Below, piece by piece: positions 6,529 to 15,466 of a stretch of DNA of 64,000 nucleotides. The notes under the pieces are model-generated. The model saw nothing but the letters and a program-made list of their open reading frames with translations. It searched no databases and was not told where the DNA came from. The stretch covers positions 5,828,001-5,892,000 of the forward strand of contig JAWPMV010000001.1 of NCBI GenBank assembly GCA_033391075.1, given 5' to 3'. Source of the stretch: Bacteroidia bacterium (GTDB lineage: Bacteria; Bacteroidota; Bacteroidia; J057). The first letter of the stretch is position 1; each line of letters opens with the position of its first letter. A program made the translations under genes and the position numbers.

Positions 6529-7599
6529 ATGCAAGGAGAAATACGCAAGGGTTTTTCATTATCCATGTATTGGAGATGCCAGCTGATTGGCTGGGGGCTT
6601 GTCTCTTTACTTTGGCTTTATATTTCCTTGTTCAGAGATAACTATACATGGTATCACTCCTTCATAAACTACTTCTTTGATGTAGGGATTTGCATTGGAC
6701 TTACCCATGTCTACCGAAATCTAGCAAAGGAAGGAAAATGGGGTCAACTAGATATAAAAAGCTTGTTCTGGAAAGTCGTTCCAGCCTTACTTATCCTATC
6801 ATTTCTTTTTATGCTGCTAATGAATCTCAAATGGTCGACCTTTGTCTATTTGATTGGAGGCCACAATAGATTTCTGCAAAATTTGTGGGCCTGGAATCCT
6901 GTCTTAATTACCGGTTTGCGGCACATGTCGATTTGGCTGTTAGGATACCATTTGTATCATTTTTACCAAAGAGAAGTCCAGACTACCAAAATAAATGCGC
7001 AACTTTCTCTTATTGCCAAACAAGCCCAGTTCGACAATTTATCAGCACAGCTCAATCCTCATTTTTTATTCAATTCACTCAATTCTATCAAGTCTTTAAT
7101 TCTGGAGAACCCAAAAATTGCCAGAAGAGCCGTGGATTTGTTATCCGACCTATTGAGGTTTTCCCTTTATCAAAAGCGAGACACTACGATTCCATTAGAA
7201 GAGGAAATCACATTGGTGAAAGATTATATCGAACTGGAAAAGCTACGATTTGAAGAAAGACTTATCGTGAAATTTGAAATAGATGAAAAGCTGAATAAAA
7301 CCAGGGTTTTACCCTTGAGCATTCAGCTTTTGGTTGAAAATGCCTTAAAGCATGGAATTGATAAAGAAATGGAGGGAGGACTTCTTTCTATTTCTATTCA
7401 GGAAGTTGAGGGCTTTGCAGAAATAAAAATTCATAATCCAGGACAACTTAGCAATGAAAATACACACGGATTGGGATTGAAAAACTTAAACGAACGCCTT
7501 CAATTATTATATAAAGGAGAAGCACATTTTACCATTGAAGAGATGTCTGATACTACTGTTTTGGCAACTTTGATTTTACCTATAAAGCATCATGTATAA
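6529..7599 (+). CDS. LytS/YehU-type sensor histidine kinase
   Basis: The ATG at 6529 is preferred to a TTG at 6490. Four hydrophobic segments in the first 150 residues anchor the protein in the inner membrane. The cytoplasmic part has the His_kinase (PF06580) signature QLNPHFLFNSLNSIKSLI, whose His is the phosphorylation site, and an HATPase end with LLVENALKHGI (N box) and GLGLKNLNERL (G box). No extracytoplasmic sensor domain is present. The stop overlaps the response regulator start by 8 bp, so the two form a two-component operon. Confidence 0.9.
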   Translation: MQGEIRKGFSLSMYWRCQLIGWGLVSLLWLYISLFRDNYTWYHSFINYFFDVGICIGLTHVYRNLAKEGKWGQLDIKSLFWKVVPALLILSFLFMLLMNLKWSTFVYLIGGHNRFLQNLWAWNPVLITGLRHMSIWLLGYHLYHFYQREVQTTKINAQLSLIAKQAQFDNLSAQLNPHFLFNSLNSIKSLILENPKIARRAVDLLSDLLRFSLYQKRDTTIPLEEEITLVKDYIELEKLRFEERLIVKFEIDEKLNKTRVLPLSIQLLVENALKHGIDKEMEGGLLSISIQEVEGFAEIKIHNPGQLSNENTHGLGLKNLNERLQLLYKGEAHFTIEEMSDTTVLATLILPIKHHV

Positions 7600-8302
7600 G
7601 ACCATAATTATTGACGATGAACGCCTGGCTCGCGAAGAAGTAAAAAGGGCACTTGAAAGCTATTCAGAATTTGAAGTGCTGGGGGAAGCTAACAATGTAG
7701 ATAATGCCAAATATTTGATTGAGCGCACGAATCCAGATATTATCTTTTTAGATATTCATATGCCTAAGAAATCAGGTTTTGACTTATTAGATGAATTGGT
7801 AACTGTACCTGAAGTAATTTTCACAACGGCATACAATCAATATGCAGTACAAGCCTTTGAAGTTAATGCCCTTGACTATTTGGTGAAGCCCATAAGGGAG
7901 GAACGTTTTTCCAAAACAATTGAGAAAATTAAAAAAGGCTTTAAGAAAAAAGAAAGAGACGAGCCTTTTCTATTGCATCGTAAAATTTTCATCAAAGATG
8001 GTCAGCATTGCTACTTCATTCCTATTTCCAGCATTAGCTTGATTGAGTCGGTCGAAAACTATGCAAGAATTCATTTTGATGGTCAACATGTAATGATCAA
8101 ACGCTCCCTAAATCATTTACAGGAAAAACTGGATCCGAGCTTATTTTTCAGAGTGAATCGAAGTCAGATCATTAATACAGAGTGTATCAGCGAAATACAT
8201 CCACACTTCAATAACAAATTGAAAATCACCTTATCGACCGGAGAAGTTTTAGAAGTCTCAAGTCGTCAATCAGCCAAATTTAAAAAGTGGAATAGTATCT
8301 AA
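7592..8302 (+). CDS. LytTR-family response regulator
   Basis: The 236-aa protein has a CheY-like receiver: acidic pair at residues 8-9, phospho-acceptor Asp54 in IIFLDIHMP, and conserved Lys in DYLVKP. It is followed from about residue 130 by a LytTR DNA-binding domain (FIPISSISLIESVENYARIHF ... FFRVNRSQIIN). It is the cognate partner of the upstream kinase. LytTR regulators bind pairs of direct repeats; no target is assigned, although the serine hydrolase gene 73 bp downstream is an obvious candidate. Confidence 0.92.
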   Translation: MYKTIIIDDERLAREEVKRALESYSEFEVLGEANNVDNAKYLIERTNPDIIFLDIHMPKKSGFDLLDELVTVPEVIFTTAYNQYAVQAFEVNALDYLVKPIREERFSKTIEKIKKGFKKKERDEPFLLHRKIFIKDGQHCYFIPISSISLIESVENYARIHFDGQHVMIKRSLNHLQEKLDPSLFFRVNRSQIINTECISEIHPHFNNKLKITLSTGEVLEVSSRQSAKFKKWNSI

Positions 8303-8375
8303 AATTTATCCGATTTCTTCTTCATTATCTACCCATTTTAACTGGAATGGGCCAACTGACTAATGCCTAAAAAAA

Positions 8376-9746
8376 ATGAATATCACGATCTTCCATAAGC
8401 TAATAATTCCCAGCCTTTTATTGATTTTGACCTTACTGAATTTTGCTTGTCAAACAGCAGAAAGTGCAAAATTACGGACTGCGAAAAGCAGCGCTTTAGA
8501 TTCACTTGCATGGGTGCAAAAGGAATCCTATAAGTTGCCGGCTTTGGCTGTCGGAATTATCAAAGACGATAAGATAATATATGCTAAGGGCTTTGGGGTA
8601 CGCAGCCTAAGTTCCCAAGAGGCAGTTACTACAAAATCTATTTTTCATATGGCCTCTGTATCCAAGCCTTTTACGGCAACTGCCATTATGCAACTCGTAG
8701 AACAGGGAAAAATAGACTTAGATAAGCCTCTTATCAGCTATCTACCCTATTTTACTATGCTAGATAAGCGCTACAAAGACATAAGAATCCGACAGATGCT
8801 CAACCACACTTCTGGTCTTGCCGATGTGGAAGATTATGAATGGGACAAGCCACAATTCGATGTGGAAGCAGCCGAGAGATATAGCCGTGAGTTTCATAAT
8901 GATTCTTTGGATTTCGCGCCCGGTACAGATTATAGTTACAGCAATACTGCCTTTAATATTTTGTCTGATGTCATCGCCAAAGTGTCTGGATTGACTTTTG
9001 AAGATTATATGAAGACACACATTTTCGAGCCAGTGGGAATGACTAATAGTACCTTTTACCAACCCGATGTCCCCAAAAGTCTCGCCACTCAACCTCATAT
9101 TTTAGATCAAAGCTTCAAGGTTAAAGTAAGTCCTACTTATCCCTATAACAGAATTCATGCACCGAGTTCTACCCTTCAATCCAATATTGAGGATATGTTG
9201 AAATGGGCGCAACTTTATTTAAACAAAGGGACAATCAATGGGAAACAAGTTTTTAGCGAAAGCACCTATGAGCAACTCATCAAAGCCCAAGTAAGTATTG
9301 GCGGCAAGGATAGTATTTGTATAAGTTGGTTCTCAAGGTCGCTGGGTACGTACAAAAAGTATGAGCACAATGGGGGTGATCTTGGTTATAAAACCCATTT
9401 TGCTTTTCTACCCGAAAAATCCATGGCTGTTGTCGTGATGACCAATGGTCATTACTTTCCCGCCTGGATTTCTGCCGACACTTTTTTGCAATTGGTTTTG
9501 GATGAAAAGCCCTTGCAGCCCTGGGCAATTCCTATTCACCTAAAGTTAAGCGAACATATCCTAACAGATGGGGTGGAAAAATGCAAAGAGATCTATTTCC
9601 ACGAAAAGGAAAACAATCCCGATCAATATCTTTTCATGCCTTGGTGTTTGACAGAATTCAAATACTGGCTCCTCGACCGAAATCACCAAACAGAAGCCTT
9701 AGCGATTGAAAAATTTAGTCAGGAATTAAAGGCTATGAAAGAGTAG
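8376..9746 (+). CDS. Serine hydrolase lipoprotein, class C beta-lactamase fold
   Basis: The N-terminus is a lipoprotein signal with lipobox LNFAC (Cys25). The penicillin-binding fold motifs are all visible: Ser94-Val-Ser-Lys97, a YSN triad in DYSYSNTAF (about 188), and HNGGDLGY near residue 329. Such proteins act as D-alanyl peptidases, esterases or broad peptidases on the outer envelope; the substrate cannot be read from sequence. The last 80 residues are a small extra domain after the catalytic core. It lies just behind the LytS/LytR pair on the same strand. Confidence 0.85.
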   Translation: MNITIFHKLIIPSLLLILTLLNFACQTAESAKLRTAKSSALDSLAWVQKESYKLPALAVGIIKDDKIIYAKGFGVRSLSSQEAVTTKSIFHMASVSKPFTATAIMQLVEQGKIDLDKPLISYLPYFTMLDKRYKDIRIRQMLNHTSGLADVEDYEWDKPQFDVEAAERYSREFHNDSLDFAPGTDYSYSNTAFNILSDVIAKVSGLTFEDYMKTHIFEPVGMTNSTFYQPDVPKSLATQPHILDQSFKVKVSPTYPYNRIHAPSSTLQSNIEDMLKWAQLYLNKGTINGKQVFSESTYEQLIKAQVSIGGKDSICISWFSRSLGTYKKYEHNGGDLGYKTHFAFLPEKSMAVVVMTNGHYFPAWISADTFLQLVLDEKPLQPWAIPIHLKLSEHILTDGVEKCKEIYFHEKENNPDQYLFMPWCLTEFKYWLLDRNHQTEALAIEKFSQELKAMKE

Positions 9747-9820
9747 CACCTTCATAGGAATACCTGAATTATTCGTCAATATAAAAACCTAGTCAAATGA
9801 GCATTAACTTTCTTAATCAG

Positions 9821-10522
9821 ATGAAAAAATTAAAAATATTGGTAGCAGGTCTATTTGTACTCATTTTTAGCACAAATGCATATGCCACATGGTCAATCAT
9901 TGCAGTGGATAGAAACACGGGAGAAATCGGTATAGCAGGTGCTTCCTGCACCTTTGATGTATCGGGAATTGCGTCCATCGAACCTGAAAAAGGTGCCATT
10001 GTCGTACAGGCAGCAAGTAATTATTTTGCGCGTATGAGAGGGGTTACGCTTATGGAAAATAATGCTTCCGCACAAGAAATCCTGAATGCGATGAAGGCAG
10101 ATCGTTTCGAGCCAGAAAAGCAGCAATATGGCGTAATATTATTGAAAGAAGGGACAAGCCCTTTGGTATATTCCGGTGCTGAAATTGCGGATTGGAATGG
10201 CGAAATGCTAGGCGATGATTTTGCGGTTATGGGCAACATACTTGTTGGGGAGAAAGTCGTAAAAAAAGCCTTCGAGGCCTTTAATCAAAACCGGGATAAA
10301 TCTTTAGCTGAGCGCTTGATGCTGGCACTCAAAGCTGGAGAAGAGGCTGGCGGAGATGCCCGCTGTGGTGAGCAATATGCCCGTTCCGCATTTATTATGG
10401 TATATCAACCGGCTTTCGGAGCCATCTTAAAACTCGCCGTTCAGGGAATTGAATCGGGAAAAAAACCAGCCGTAAGCCTATTGAATATGCAATTCAATCT
10501 TTGGTATAAAAAGGAAGAGTAA
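9821..10522 (+). CDS. Secreted DUF1028 (Ntn-hydrolase-like) protein
   Basis: The ATG at 9821 gives a clean signal peptide (KKLKILVAGLFVLIFSTNAYA); an in-frame ATG at 9797 would add eight residues. The mature protein starts TWSIIAVDRNTGEIGIAGASC, the hallmark of DUF1028. These proteins resemble N-terminal nucleophile hydrolases of the proteasome/HslV fold, and the mature N-terminal Thr (after cleavage at NAYA) could act as nucleophile. The function is not established. A later segment with GGDARCGEQYARSAF is also conserved in the family. Confidence 0.85.
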   Translation: MKKLKILVAGLFVLIFSTNAYATWSIIAVDRNTGEIGIAGASCTFDVSGIASIEPEKGAIVVQAASNYFARMRGVTLMENNASAQEILNAMKADRFEPEKQQYGVILLKEGTSPLVYSGAEIADWNGEMLGDDFAVMGNILVGEKVVKKAFEAFNQNRDKSLAERLMLALKAGEEAGGDARCGEQYARSAFIMVYQPAFGAILKLAVQGIESGKKPAVSLLNMQFNLWYKKEE

Positions 10523-10892
10523 ATTATAGTAAGTAATGAACTAAATAAACATACATCTACTCCCAACATGCTGTATATTTTGATGGTATTCAATTCCTGA
10601 ACCGGTAATCAAGGCCCGTTTCATTTCGTTTCATAGAATATAGGCTTTCGTTCCGAAAATTCGCAAAGCGATCGCTGAGCGTATAAGCATATATTAAGGC
10701 AAGCATTTATCCCATAGCTTAGGTGTTTTTCAATAGTTCAGGCTTGTAATAGGTCTGCTCATAAGAAGATGTATGACTTCATGGTAGCAGAAATTACTAG
10801 CGGAATTTCGCGAGCATTGGCTATCTTAAAACCTGTGCGGAGGCTAAAATTTCGTGCTTGCCCGCTACAAACCATACATTAAAGCATTGCAA
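10523..10892. other. Intergenic stretch, nothing clear
   Basis: About 370 bp between the DUF1028 gene and the AraC regulator start. I see no ORF with coding character, no strong hairpin and no repeat matching other parts of the window. It must contain the AraC gene promoter. Confidence 0.4.
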
Positions 10893-11993
10893 ATGCATTT
10901 CGAGATTTCACCTATACAGCTGATAACGGTATGCTCGGTAATCAATGGGTTTGTATTTGCTTTTCTGCTTTTTGAGAAGAAGGAAAATCGGCAGGCGAAT
11001 CGCTTTCTCTCCCTGACCATTTTTTCCATGTGTCTAACGTTTACCCCCTTTATGTTGGACATATCCATATGGAATGCCTATCAGTGGCTCGCTTGGCTCC
11101 CCTTTTCATTATCGTATTGGATCGGACCCGCATTTTATTTCTACATCAAGACGCTTGCAGAATCTTCCTTTTCATTTCAAAAAAAGGATCTCTGGCATTT
11201 TTCACCCATCATTCTTAATTACCTCCATAGCATATATCATACAATTGTTAATGGCGCTAACCCATGGCCCTGGTTTCATCATATATCTGAAATCCTGGAA
11301 TCCGCAGCTATTTTGTCGGTTATTATTTATCTGATCTTTTCCTTCAGACTGCTTAAATCTTATCAGCGCCAACTATTGAACAATGTTTCGTACACAGACA
11401 GGATTGATCTTCGATGGGTTAATCTATTTATTTTTGTAATTGCAGGATCCTGTGTTCTGGTAATTGTTTTTCTCAGCCTGAGTATGATTTCCGGAGGGAA
11501 ATACTCACTTCAGGAATGGAATGATCCGAGAGCCTTTGCCTTGCTTGCATATGCTGTAATATTATATTGGTTAAGTATAAACGGCTTTAAACAAGCACAA
11601 ACTCTTCGAATAATCGACCTGGAGGAAACAACTGAACAAAATAATAAGGGGCAGTCCGAAGTAATTACCAAACTGAATGCTGCAATAGAAGCCCATAAGC
11701 TTTATAGGAATCCCAGCTTATCTCTATCTGATCTTAGTAAGATCGTAGATATTTCAGAACGACTCATTTCTAATGCCATCAATCAGGAACTAGGAAAGAA
11801 CTTCTTTCAATTAATTAATGAATACCGCGTAGAGGAAATGAAGGAGCGTTTGAAAGATCCAAACAATGATCACCTGAAAATACTCAGTCTGGCTTTTGAT
11901 GCAGGCTTTAATTCTAAAGCAAGCTTCAATCGGGTATTCAAATCCTATACCGGACAAACACCCAAAGAATTTAAATCCACAAACAGTGCATAA
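10893..11993 (+). CDS. Membrane-anchored AraC family transcriptional regulator
   Basis: The ATG at 10893 is preferred to an upstream GTG at 10854 because relatives begin a few residues before the first membrane helix. The N-terminal half has six or seven hydrophobic helices. The C-terminal 110 residues are an AraC-type double helix-turn-helix: LSLSDLSKIVDISERLISNAIN, then ILSLAFDAGFNSKASFNRVFKSYTGQTPKEF. The layout suggests a one-component sensor that reads a membrane or periplasmic cue and binds DNA directly. Direct repeats immediately behind the gene, before the hydrolase lipoprotein, are the likely target. Confidence 0.9.
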   Translation: MHFEISPIQLITVCSVINGFVFAFLLFEKKENRQANRFLSLTIFSMCLTFTPFMLDISIWNAYQWLAWLPFSLSYWIGPAFYFYIKTLAESSFSFQKKDLWHFSPIILNYLHSIYHTIVNGANPWPWFHHISEILESAAILSVIIYLIFSFRLLKSYQRQLLNNVSYTDRIDLRWVNLFIFVIAGSCVLVIVFLSLSMISGGKYSLQEWNDPRAFALLAYAVILYWLSINGFKQAQTLRIIDLEETTEQNNKGQSEVITKLNAAIEAHKLYRNPSLSLSDLSKIVDISERLISNAINQELGKNFFQLINEYRVEEMKERLKDPNNDHLKILSLAFDAGFNSKASFNRVFKSYTGQTPKEFKSTNSA

Positions 11994-11998
11994 TCTAC

Positions 11999-12031
11999 AG
12001 GTTTTGAGACGTCAAAACAGGTATTGAGACC
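11999..12031. promoter_or_regulatory. Direct-repeat site, probable AraC target
   Basis: AGGTTTTGAGACG at 11999 and AGGTATTGAGACC at 12019 are direct repeats exactly 20 bp (two helical turns) apart. The first also forms a perfect palindrome, GTTTTGA-GACG-TCAAAAC. They lie between the AraC regulator and the hydrolase gene. AraC proteins typically bind such in-phase direct repeats. Confidence 0.5.
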
Positions 12032-12047
12032 TCTTAGAGGTAGTCTT
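12028..12047 (+). terminator. Short hairpin plus T-run behind the AraC gene
   Basis: ACCTC-TTA-GAGGT is a perfect 5-bp stem followed by AGTCTTTTT. It could terminate the AraC transcript. The stem is short and overlaps the second direct repeat, so it may instead be part of the regulatory site. Confidence 0.35.
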
Positions 12048-12113
12048 TTTCTATTTTAGCTAATACTCCAATTAGCATAGAACCGATCTCTTATAGATCA
12101 ATAATAAATAGAA

Positions 12114-13712
12114 ATGTCTACTCCTAAAAAATATACAGCAATTCTTATACTTCTTGTCATTCTTGGATGTCAAAAGCAAGATACAGTTGATAAATTCCCT
12201 ATCATGGGAAATCTTCCCATTGGAGAATATCCTGTTGGGTTCCAAACCTTATTCACTCATGACCTCAGCAAAAATGCCATCCCTCATTCAGACTGGGACG
12301 GAAACTTAACTCAGGGGCATAGCTCCGAAAAGGGACGACAATTCCAAATCAATGTGTGGTATCCTGCACAAGCAGGTTCTGGCGATCCGCTGAAATATGC
12401 AGATTACGTTGATTTAATGGCTAGGCAAACCAATTTTGGTGAATCAGAAGAGCAAACAGCCTTCGCCAAGCAAACCTTTATTACTCAAACACGAGATTTA
12501 AGAAACATTCTAGAAACAGAAAATGAGGTAGTACTAAGTACAGAACAATTGAATCAACTCCTTGACCTGGATGTTATTGCTCGTTTGAATGCTAAAGCAG
12601 AAGCAGGAAAGTATCCTGTGGTTGTTTACCCAAATGGAGGTAGTCCCGCTTATCAAAACATCACTTGTGAGTTTTTAGCAAGTCATGGATATGTAACGGT
12701 TGCTTTCACTCCAAAAGGAAGGTTTTCTTCTGGAATGGAAACCTCCACCATTGGCTTAGAGCTAGCTGTGGATGACCTGGAGTTTGTACTTGGAAAAATC
12801 AGTGAAGCCTCAAATGCGAATATGAGTCAGGTTTCTATACTCGCCAATGCGATTTCTTCCTCTGTAGGAGCAGCTGCAGTATCAAGGAATGAGAAAATCA
12901 AGGCATTGATTAGTCTGGAAGGGGGCTTGCCAAGTTCATTTGAACAAAGACTTTTAAACGAATCGGTTTTTTATCAGCCAGAGAATATTCGGGTACCGAT
13001 TTTGTTCATTTATTCTCCCCATCCAGCCATAGACCCGAAACACACCTTCCATTTAAAATATGCCGATCGATATTACGCACGCTTCTCCAAGATGTCTGAG
13101 TTTGCCATGCTGAATTATGGAATGTTTGATGAATTCATTCCAGATATTATCGGAGCGCATTCTGGGAATACTAAACAAGGATTCGAAACCGCTAATGAGC
13201 TCGTATTACGCTTTCTAAATCAAAAGATAAAAGGAGAATCGGGAGCCTTATTTGAGGATACTTTCATTACCTCCCGGGAACACATCGATACCACCTTTTT
13301 CTTAGCAGGTCTACCTGGCCCTCCAAACATGGCCGCCCTTAAAGATGCTTTTTGGAAGGAAGGCTTTGAGGCAATTGAGAAGATTTACCAGCAGCTAAAG
13401 TCAGAGGGAAATACGCAAGCTTTCTCTAAAGAATTCTATACGGATTACCGAAACTGGCTGGCTTGGAAAAAAGACGAAGACTATGCATTTCGATTAAGGT
13501 TGTATGAACTGGCTTATGACAGTTATCCAGAATCTGCCAGGGTCAATTACTACTTAGCCTACTATTCTCTGAAGAGGGAATTGAAGGAACAGGCAAAGCG
13601 TTTCTATCGTCAGACTTTATTACTAGTTGAATCAGATGAAAACCTAAGTGCAAGTGAAAAATCTAGCATTAGGACTTATGCTTCTGATGAGTTAAATAGT
13701 TTAATCAAATAA
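12114..13712 (+). CDS. Alpha/beta-hydrolase lipoprotein with helical C-terminal extension
   Basis: A lipoprotein signal ends at VILGC. The central part resembles the dienelactone hydrolase / PAF-acetylhydrolase type of alpha/beta hydrolase: KYPVVVYPNGG, then EFLASHGYVTVAF, then SSSVGAAAV as a degenerate nucleophile elbow in which small residues replace the usual Gly-x-Ser-x-Gly. The C-terminal 130 residues look like TPR helices (YELAYDSYPESARVNYYLAYYSLK). The substrate is unknown; an envelope esterase is likely. It is probably controlled by the upstream AraC protein through the direct repeats before it. Confidence 0.75.
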   Translation: MSTPKKYTAILILLVILGCQKQDTVDKFPIMGNLPIGEYPVGFQTLFTHDLSKNAIPHSDWDGNLTQGHSSEKGRQFQINVWYPAQAGSGDPLKYADYVDLMARQTNFGESEEQTAFAKQTFITQTRDLRNILETENEVVLSTEQLNQLLDLDVIARLNAKAEAGKYPVVVYPNGGSPAYQNITCEFLASHGYVTVAFTPKGRFSSGMETSTIGLELAVDDLEFVLGKISEASNANMSQVSILANAISSSVGAAAVSRNEKIKALISLEGGLPSSFEQRLLNESVFYQPENIRVPILFIYSPHPAIDPKHTFHLKYADRYYARFSKMSEFAMLNYGMFDEFIPDIIGAHSGNTKQGFETANELVLRFLNQKIKGESGALFEDTFITSREHIDTTFFLAGLPGPPNMAALKDAFWKEGFEAIEKIYQQLKSEGNTQAFSKEFYTDYRNWLAWKKDEDYAFRLRLYELAYDSYPESARVNYYLAYYSLKRELKEQAKRFYRQTLLLVESDENLSASEKSSIRTYASDELNSLIK

Positions 13713-13786
13713 ATAAATCTGGCTGAAGGAGGAGGCAGCTTCCGATCCCCCCAAAAAACAACCTCAAGAGCGTCAAATTTCATAAT

Positions 13787-13833
13787 GTTTCCAAATAGAA
13801 ACATTTTTGCTATTTTTGTTTCCAAATAGAAAC
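13787..13833. promoter_or_regulatory. HipB operators
   Basis: Two copies of GTTTCCAAATAGAAAC, at 13787-13802 and 13818-13833, form 16-bp palindromes (GTTTC-N6-GAAAC) spaced 31 bp. The second ends 3 bp before the hipB ATG. HipB-type antitoxins bind such palindromes to repress hipBA. The same pair precedes the hipB ghost at 5955. Confidence 0.85.
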
Positions 13834-13836
13834 ATT

Positions 13837-14154
13837 ATGGGAGCAAAAAGACCGAGTCTACTACCCAAAGAAAGAAGAATTCTTGAAAATCTAGGTGAGA
13901 ATATCAAACTGGCAAGATTAAGAAGGAAGTTAACGGCTGAGCAAGTAGCCAATCGAGCAAACATCTCCCGCAAGACCCTTTGGAATGTCGAAAAAGGCAG
14001 CGAACATATTAGCATAGGGGTCTTCCTACAAGTATTATCCGTTTTAGGCTTTCAAAAAGAGCTGGAAAATATTGCAAAGGATGATTTGCTGGGAAGAAAA
14101 TTGCAGGATATTAAGCTGGTAACAAAAAAGCGTGGCCCCAAGAAAAGTAGCTAG
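13837..14154 (+). CDS. hipB: HipB-type Xre antitoxin
   Basis: The ATG at 13837 directly follows the second operator; an earlier in-frame TTG at 13807 would lie within the operator region. The 105-aa protein has a Xre helix-turn-helix (about residues 20-75): LGENIKLARLRRKLTAEQVANRANISRKTLWNVEKG. The Lys/Arg-rich tail ends in KKRGPKKSS. It binds its own operators and the HipA kinase. hipA starts 2 bp after its stop. A dead copy lies at 6006. Confidence 0.9.
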   Translation: MGAKRPSLLPKERRILENLGENIKLARLRRKLTAEQVANRANISRKTLWNVEKGSEHISIGVFLQVLSVLGFQKELENIAKDDLLGRKLQDIKLVTKKRGPKKSS

Positions 14155-14156
14155 AA

Positions 14157-15407
14157 ATGAGAGAAATAATCGTATATGCAGATTGGGTTGGATTGCCAGA
14201 ATCCTCTAAAATGGGAACCTTAAGGTCCGAGCTATCCAGAGGAGAAGAAATTTTTTCATTTACCTATTCAGATGGATGGCTAAACAGTGGGTATGCGCAA
14301 GAGATTGATCCTGATCTAAAGCTATATGGAGGTCCTCAATATATAAGCGATGAGAAGCCCAACTTTGGCTTGTTCCTGGATTCGTCTCCAGATAGATGGG
14401 GCAGAATGCTCATGGAGCGTGGAGAGGCGATCGTATCACGCAAAACAGGTCAAAGCAAAAAGAGTTTACGAGAATCTGATTTCTTACTGGGAGTCAGTGA
14501 TGAGACGAGAATGGGAGCATTACGATTTAAAATGGAAGAGGGAGGAGACTTTCTGGCAAATCACGAAGAAGTGAAGGTGCCCCCCTTTACCAGCATAAGA
14601 GAACTGGAGCATGCAAGTTTAAGAATCGAAGAGAATGATTTTTTCAAAAATGAGGAAGCCCAAAAGTGGTTGATGATGCTGATGGCACCCGGCTCATCCC
14701 TGGGAGGCGCGAGACCTAAGGCAAATGTCATAGATCCGGAGGGTCATTTATGGATTGCAAAATTTCCAAGCAAGCATGATGAAAAAAATATCGGAGCCTG
14801 GGAATTCCTTGTAAATCAAATGGCCAAAGACTTAGGGATAGATGTAGCAATTGGGAAGGCTAAAACTTATTCCCAAAAACGACATACGTATTTAACTAAG
14901 AGATTCGACAGAACAAGTGATAACAAGCGAATTCATTTTGCATCTGCCATGTCTTTATTAGGGTTCAAAGACGGCTATAGCCATAAAGAAGGAGGAAGTT
15001 ACCTTGAATTGGTTGAGCTATTGGAACATTATGGCTGTGAGGCACATGATGACATCAGAGAATTGTGGCGGAGAATCGTATTTTCTGTAGCAATATCCAA
15101 TACGGATGATCACCTGAGAAATCATGGCTTTCTACTTTCAAAAAATGGATGGCGACTTTCTCCTGCATACGACATCAATCCCATTGAAAAGGGAACAGGC
15201 CTGAGCTTAAATATTTCGGAGGTAGATAACAGCCTTGATTTTGATTTGTGTATGGAGGTTATTGATTATTTTAGGTGGGAGGAGAAAGAGGCTCAACATT
15301 TCATTGACCAGACAAAAAATATGGTAAGTCAATGGAAACAAAGGGCAACTCAAATGGGGATACCAAATAGTGAACAAACAATGATGGAGACCGCATTTGA
15401 ACGCTAA
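14157..15407 (+). CDS. hipA: HipA-type serine/threonine kinase toxin
   Basis: The 416-aa product is full length for HipA. It has an N-terminal subdomain with FGLFLDSSPDRWGRMLM, the phosphate loop APGSSLGGARPKA (residues 177-189), the catalytic Lys202 in WIAKFPS, the catalytic loop SNTDDHLRNHGF (around Asp317/318) and the metal-binding AYDINP (Asp339). HipA kinases phosphorylate an aminoacyl-tRNA synthetase or a similar translation target and induce dormancy. All active-site motifs are intact, so it should be functional and held in check by HipB. The target cannot be read from sequence. Confidence 0.92.
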   Translation: MREIIVYADWVGLPESSKMGTLRSELSRGEEIFSFTYSDGWLNSGYAQEIDPDLKLYGGPQYISDEKPNFGLFLDSSPDRWGRMLMERGEAIVSRKTGQSKKSLRESDFLLGVSDETRMGALRFKMEEGGDFLANHEEVKVPPFTSIRELEHASLRIEENDFFKNEEAQKWLMMLMAPGSSLGGARPKANVIDPEGHLWIAKFPSKHDEKNIGAWEFLVNQMAKDLGIDVAIGKAKTYSQKRHTYLTKRFDRTSDNKRIHFASAMSLLGFKDGYSHKEGGSYLELVELLEHYGCEAHDDIRELWRRIVFSVAISNTDDHLRNHGFLLSKNGWRLSPAYDINPIEKGTGLSLNISEVDNSLDFDLCMEVIDYFRWEEKEAQHFIDQTKNMVSQWKQRATQMGIPNSEQTMMETAFER

Positions 15408-15466
15408 TAAATAATCATTCTTCTCTCTGCATTGGACCTGCTGAACAGAAAAAACTAACTGATCTC

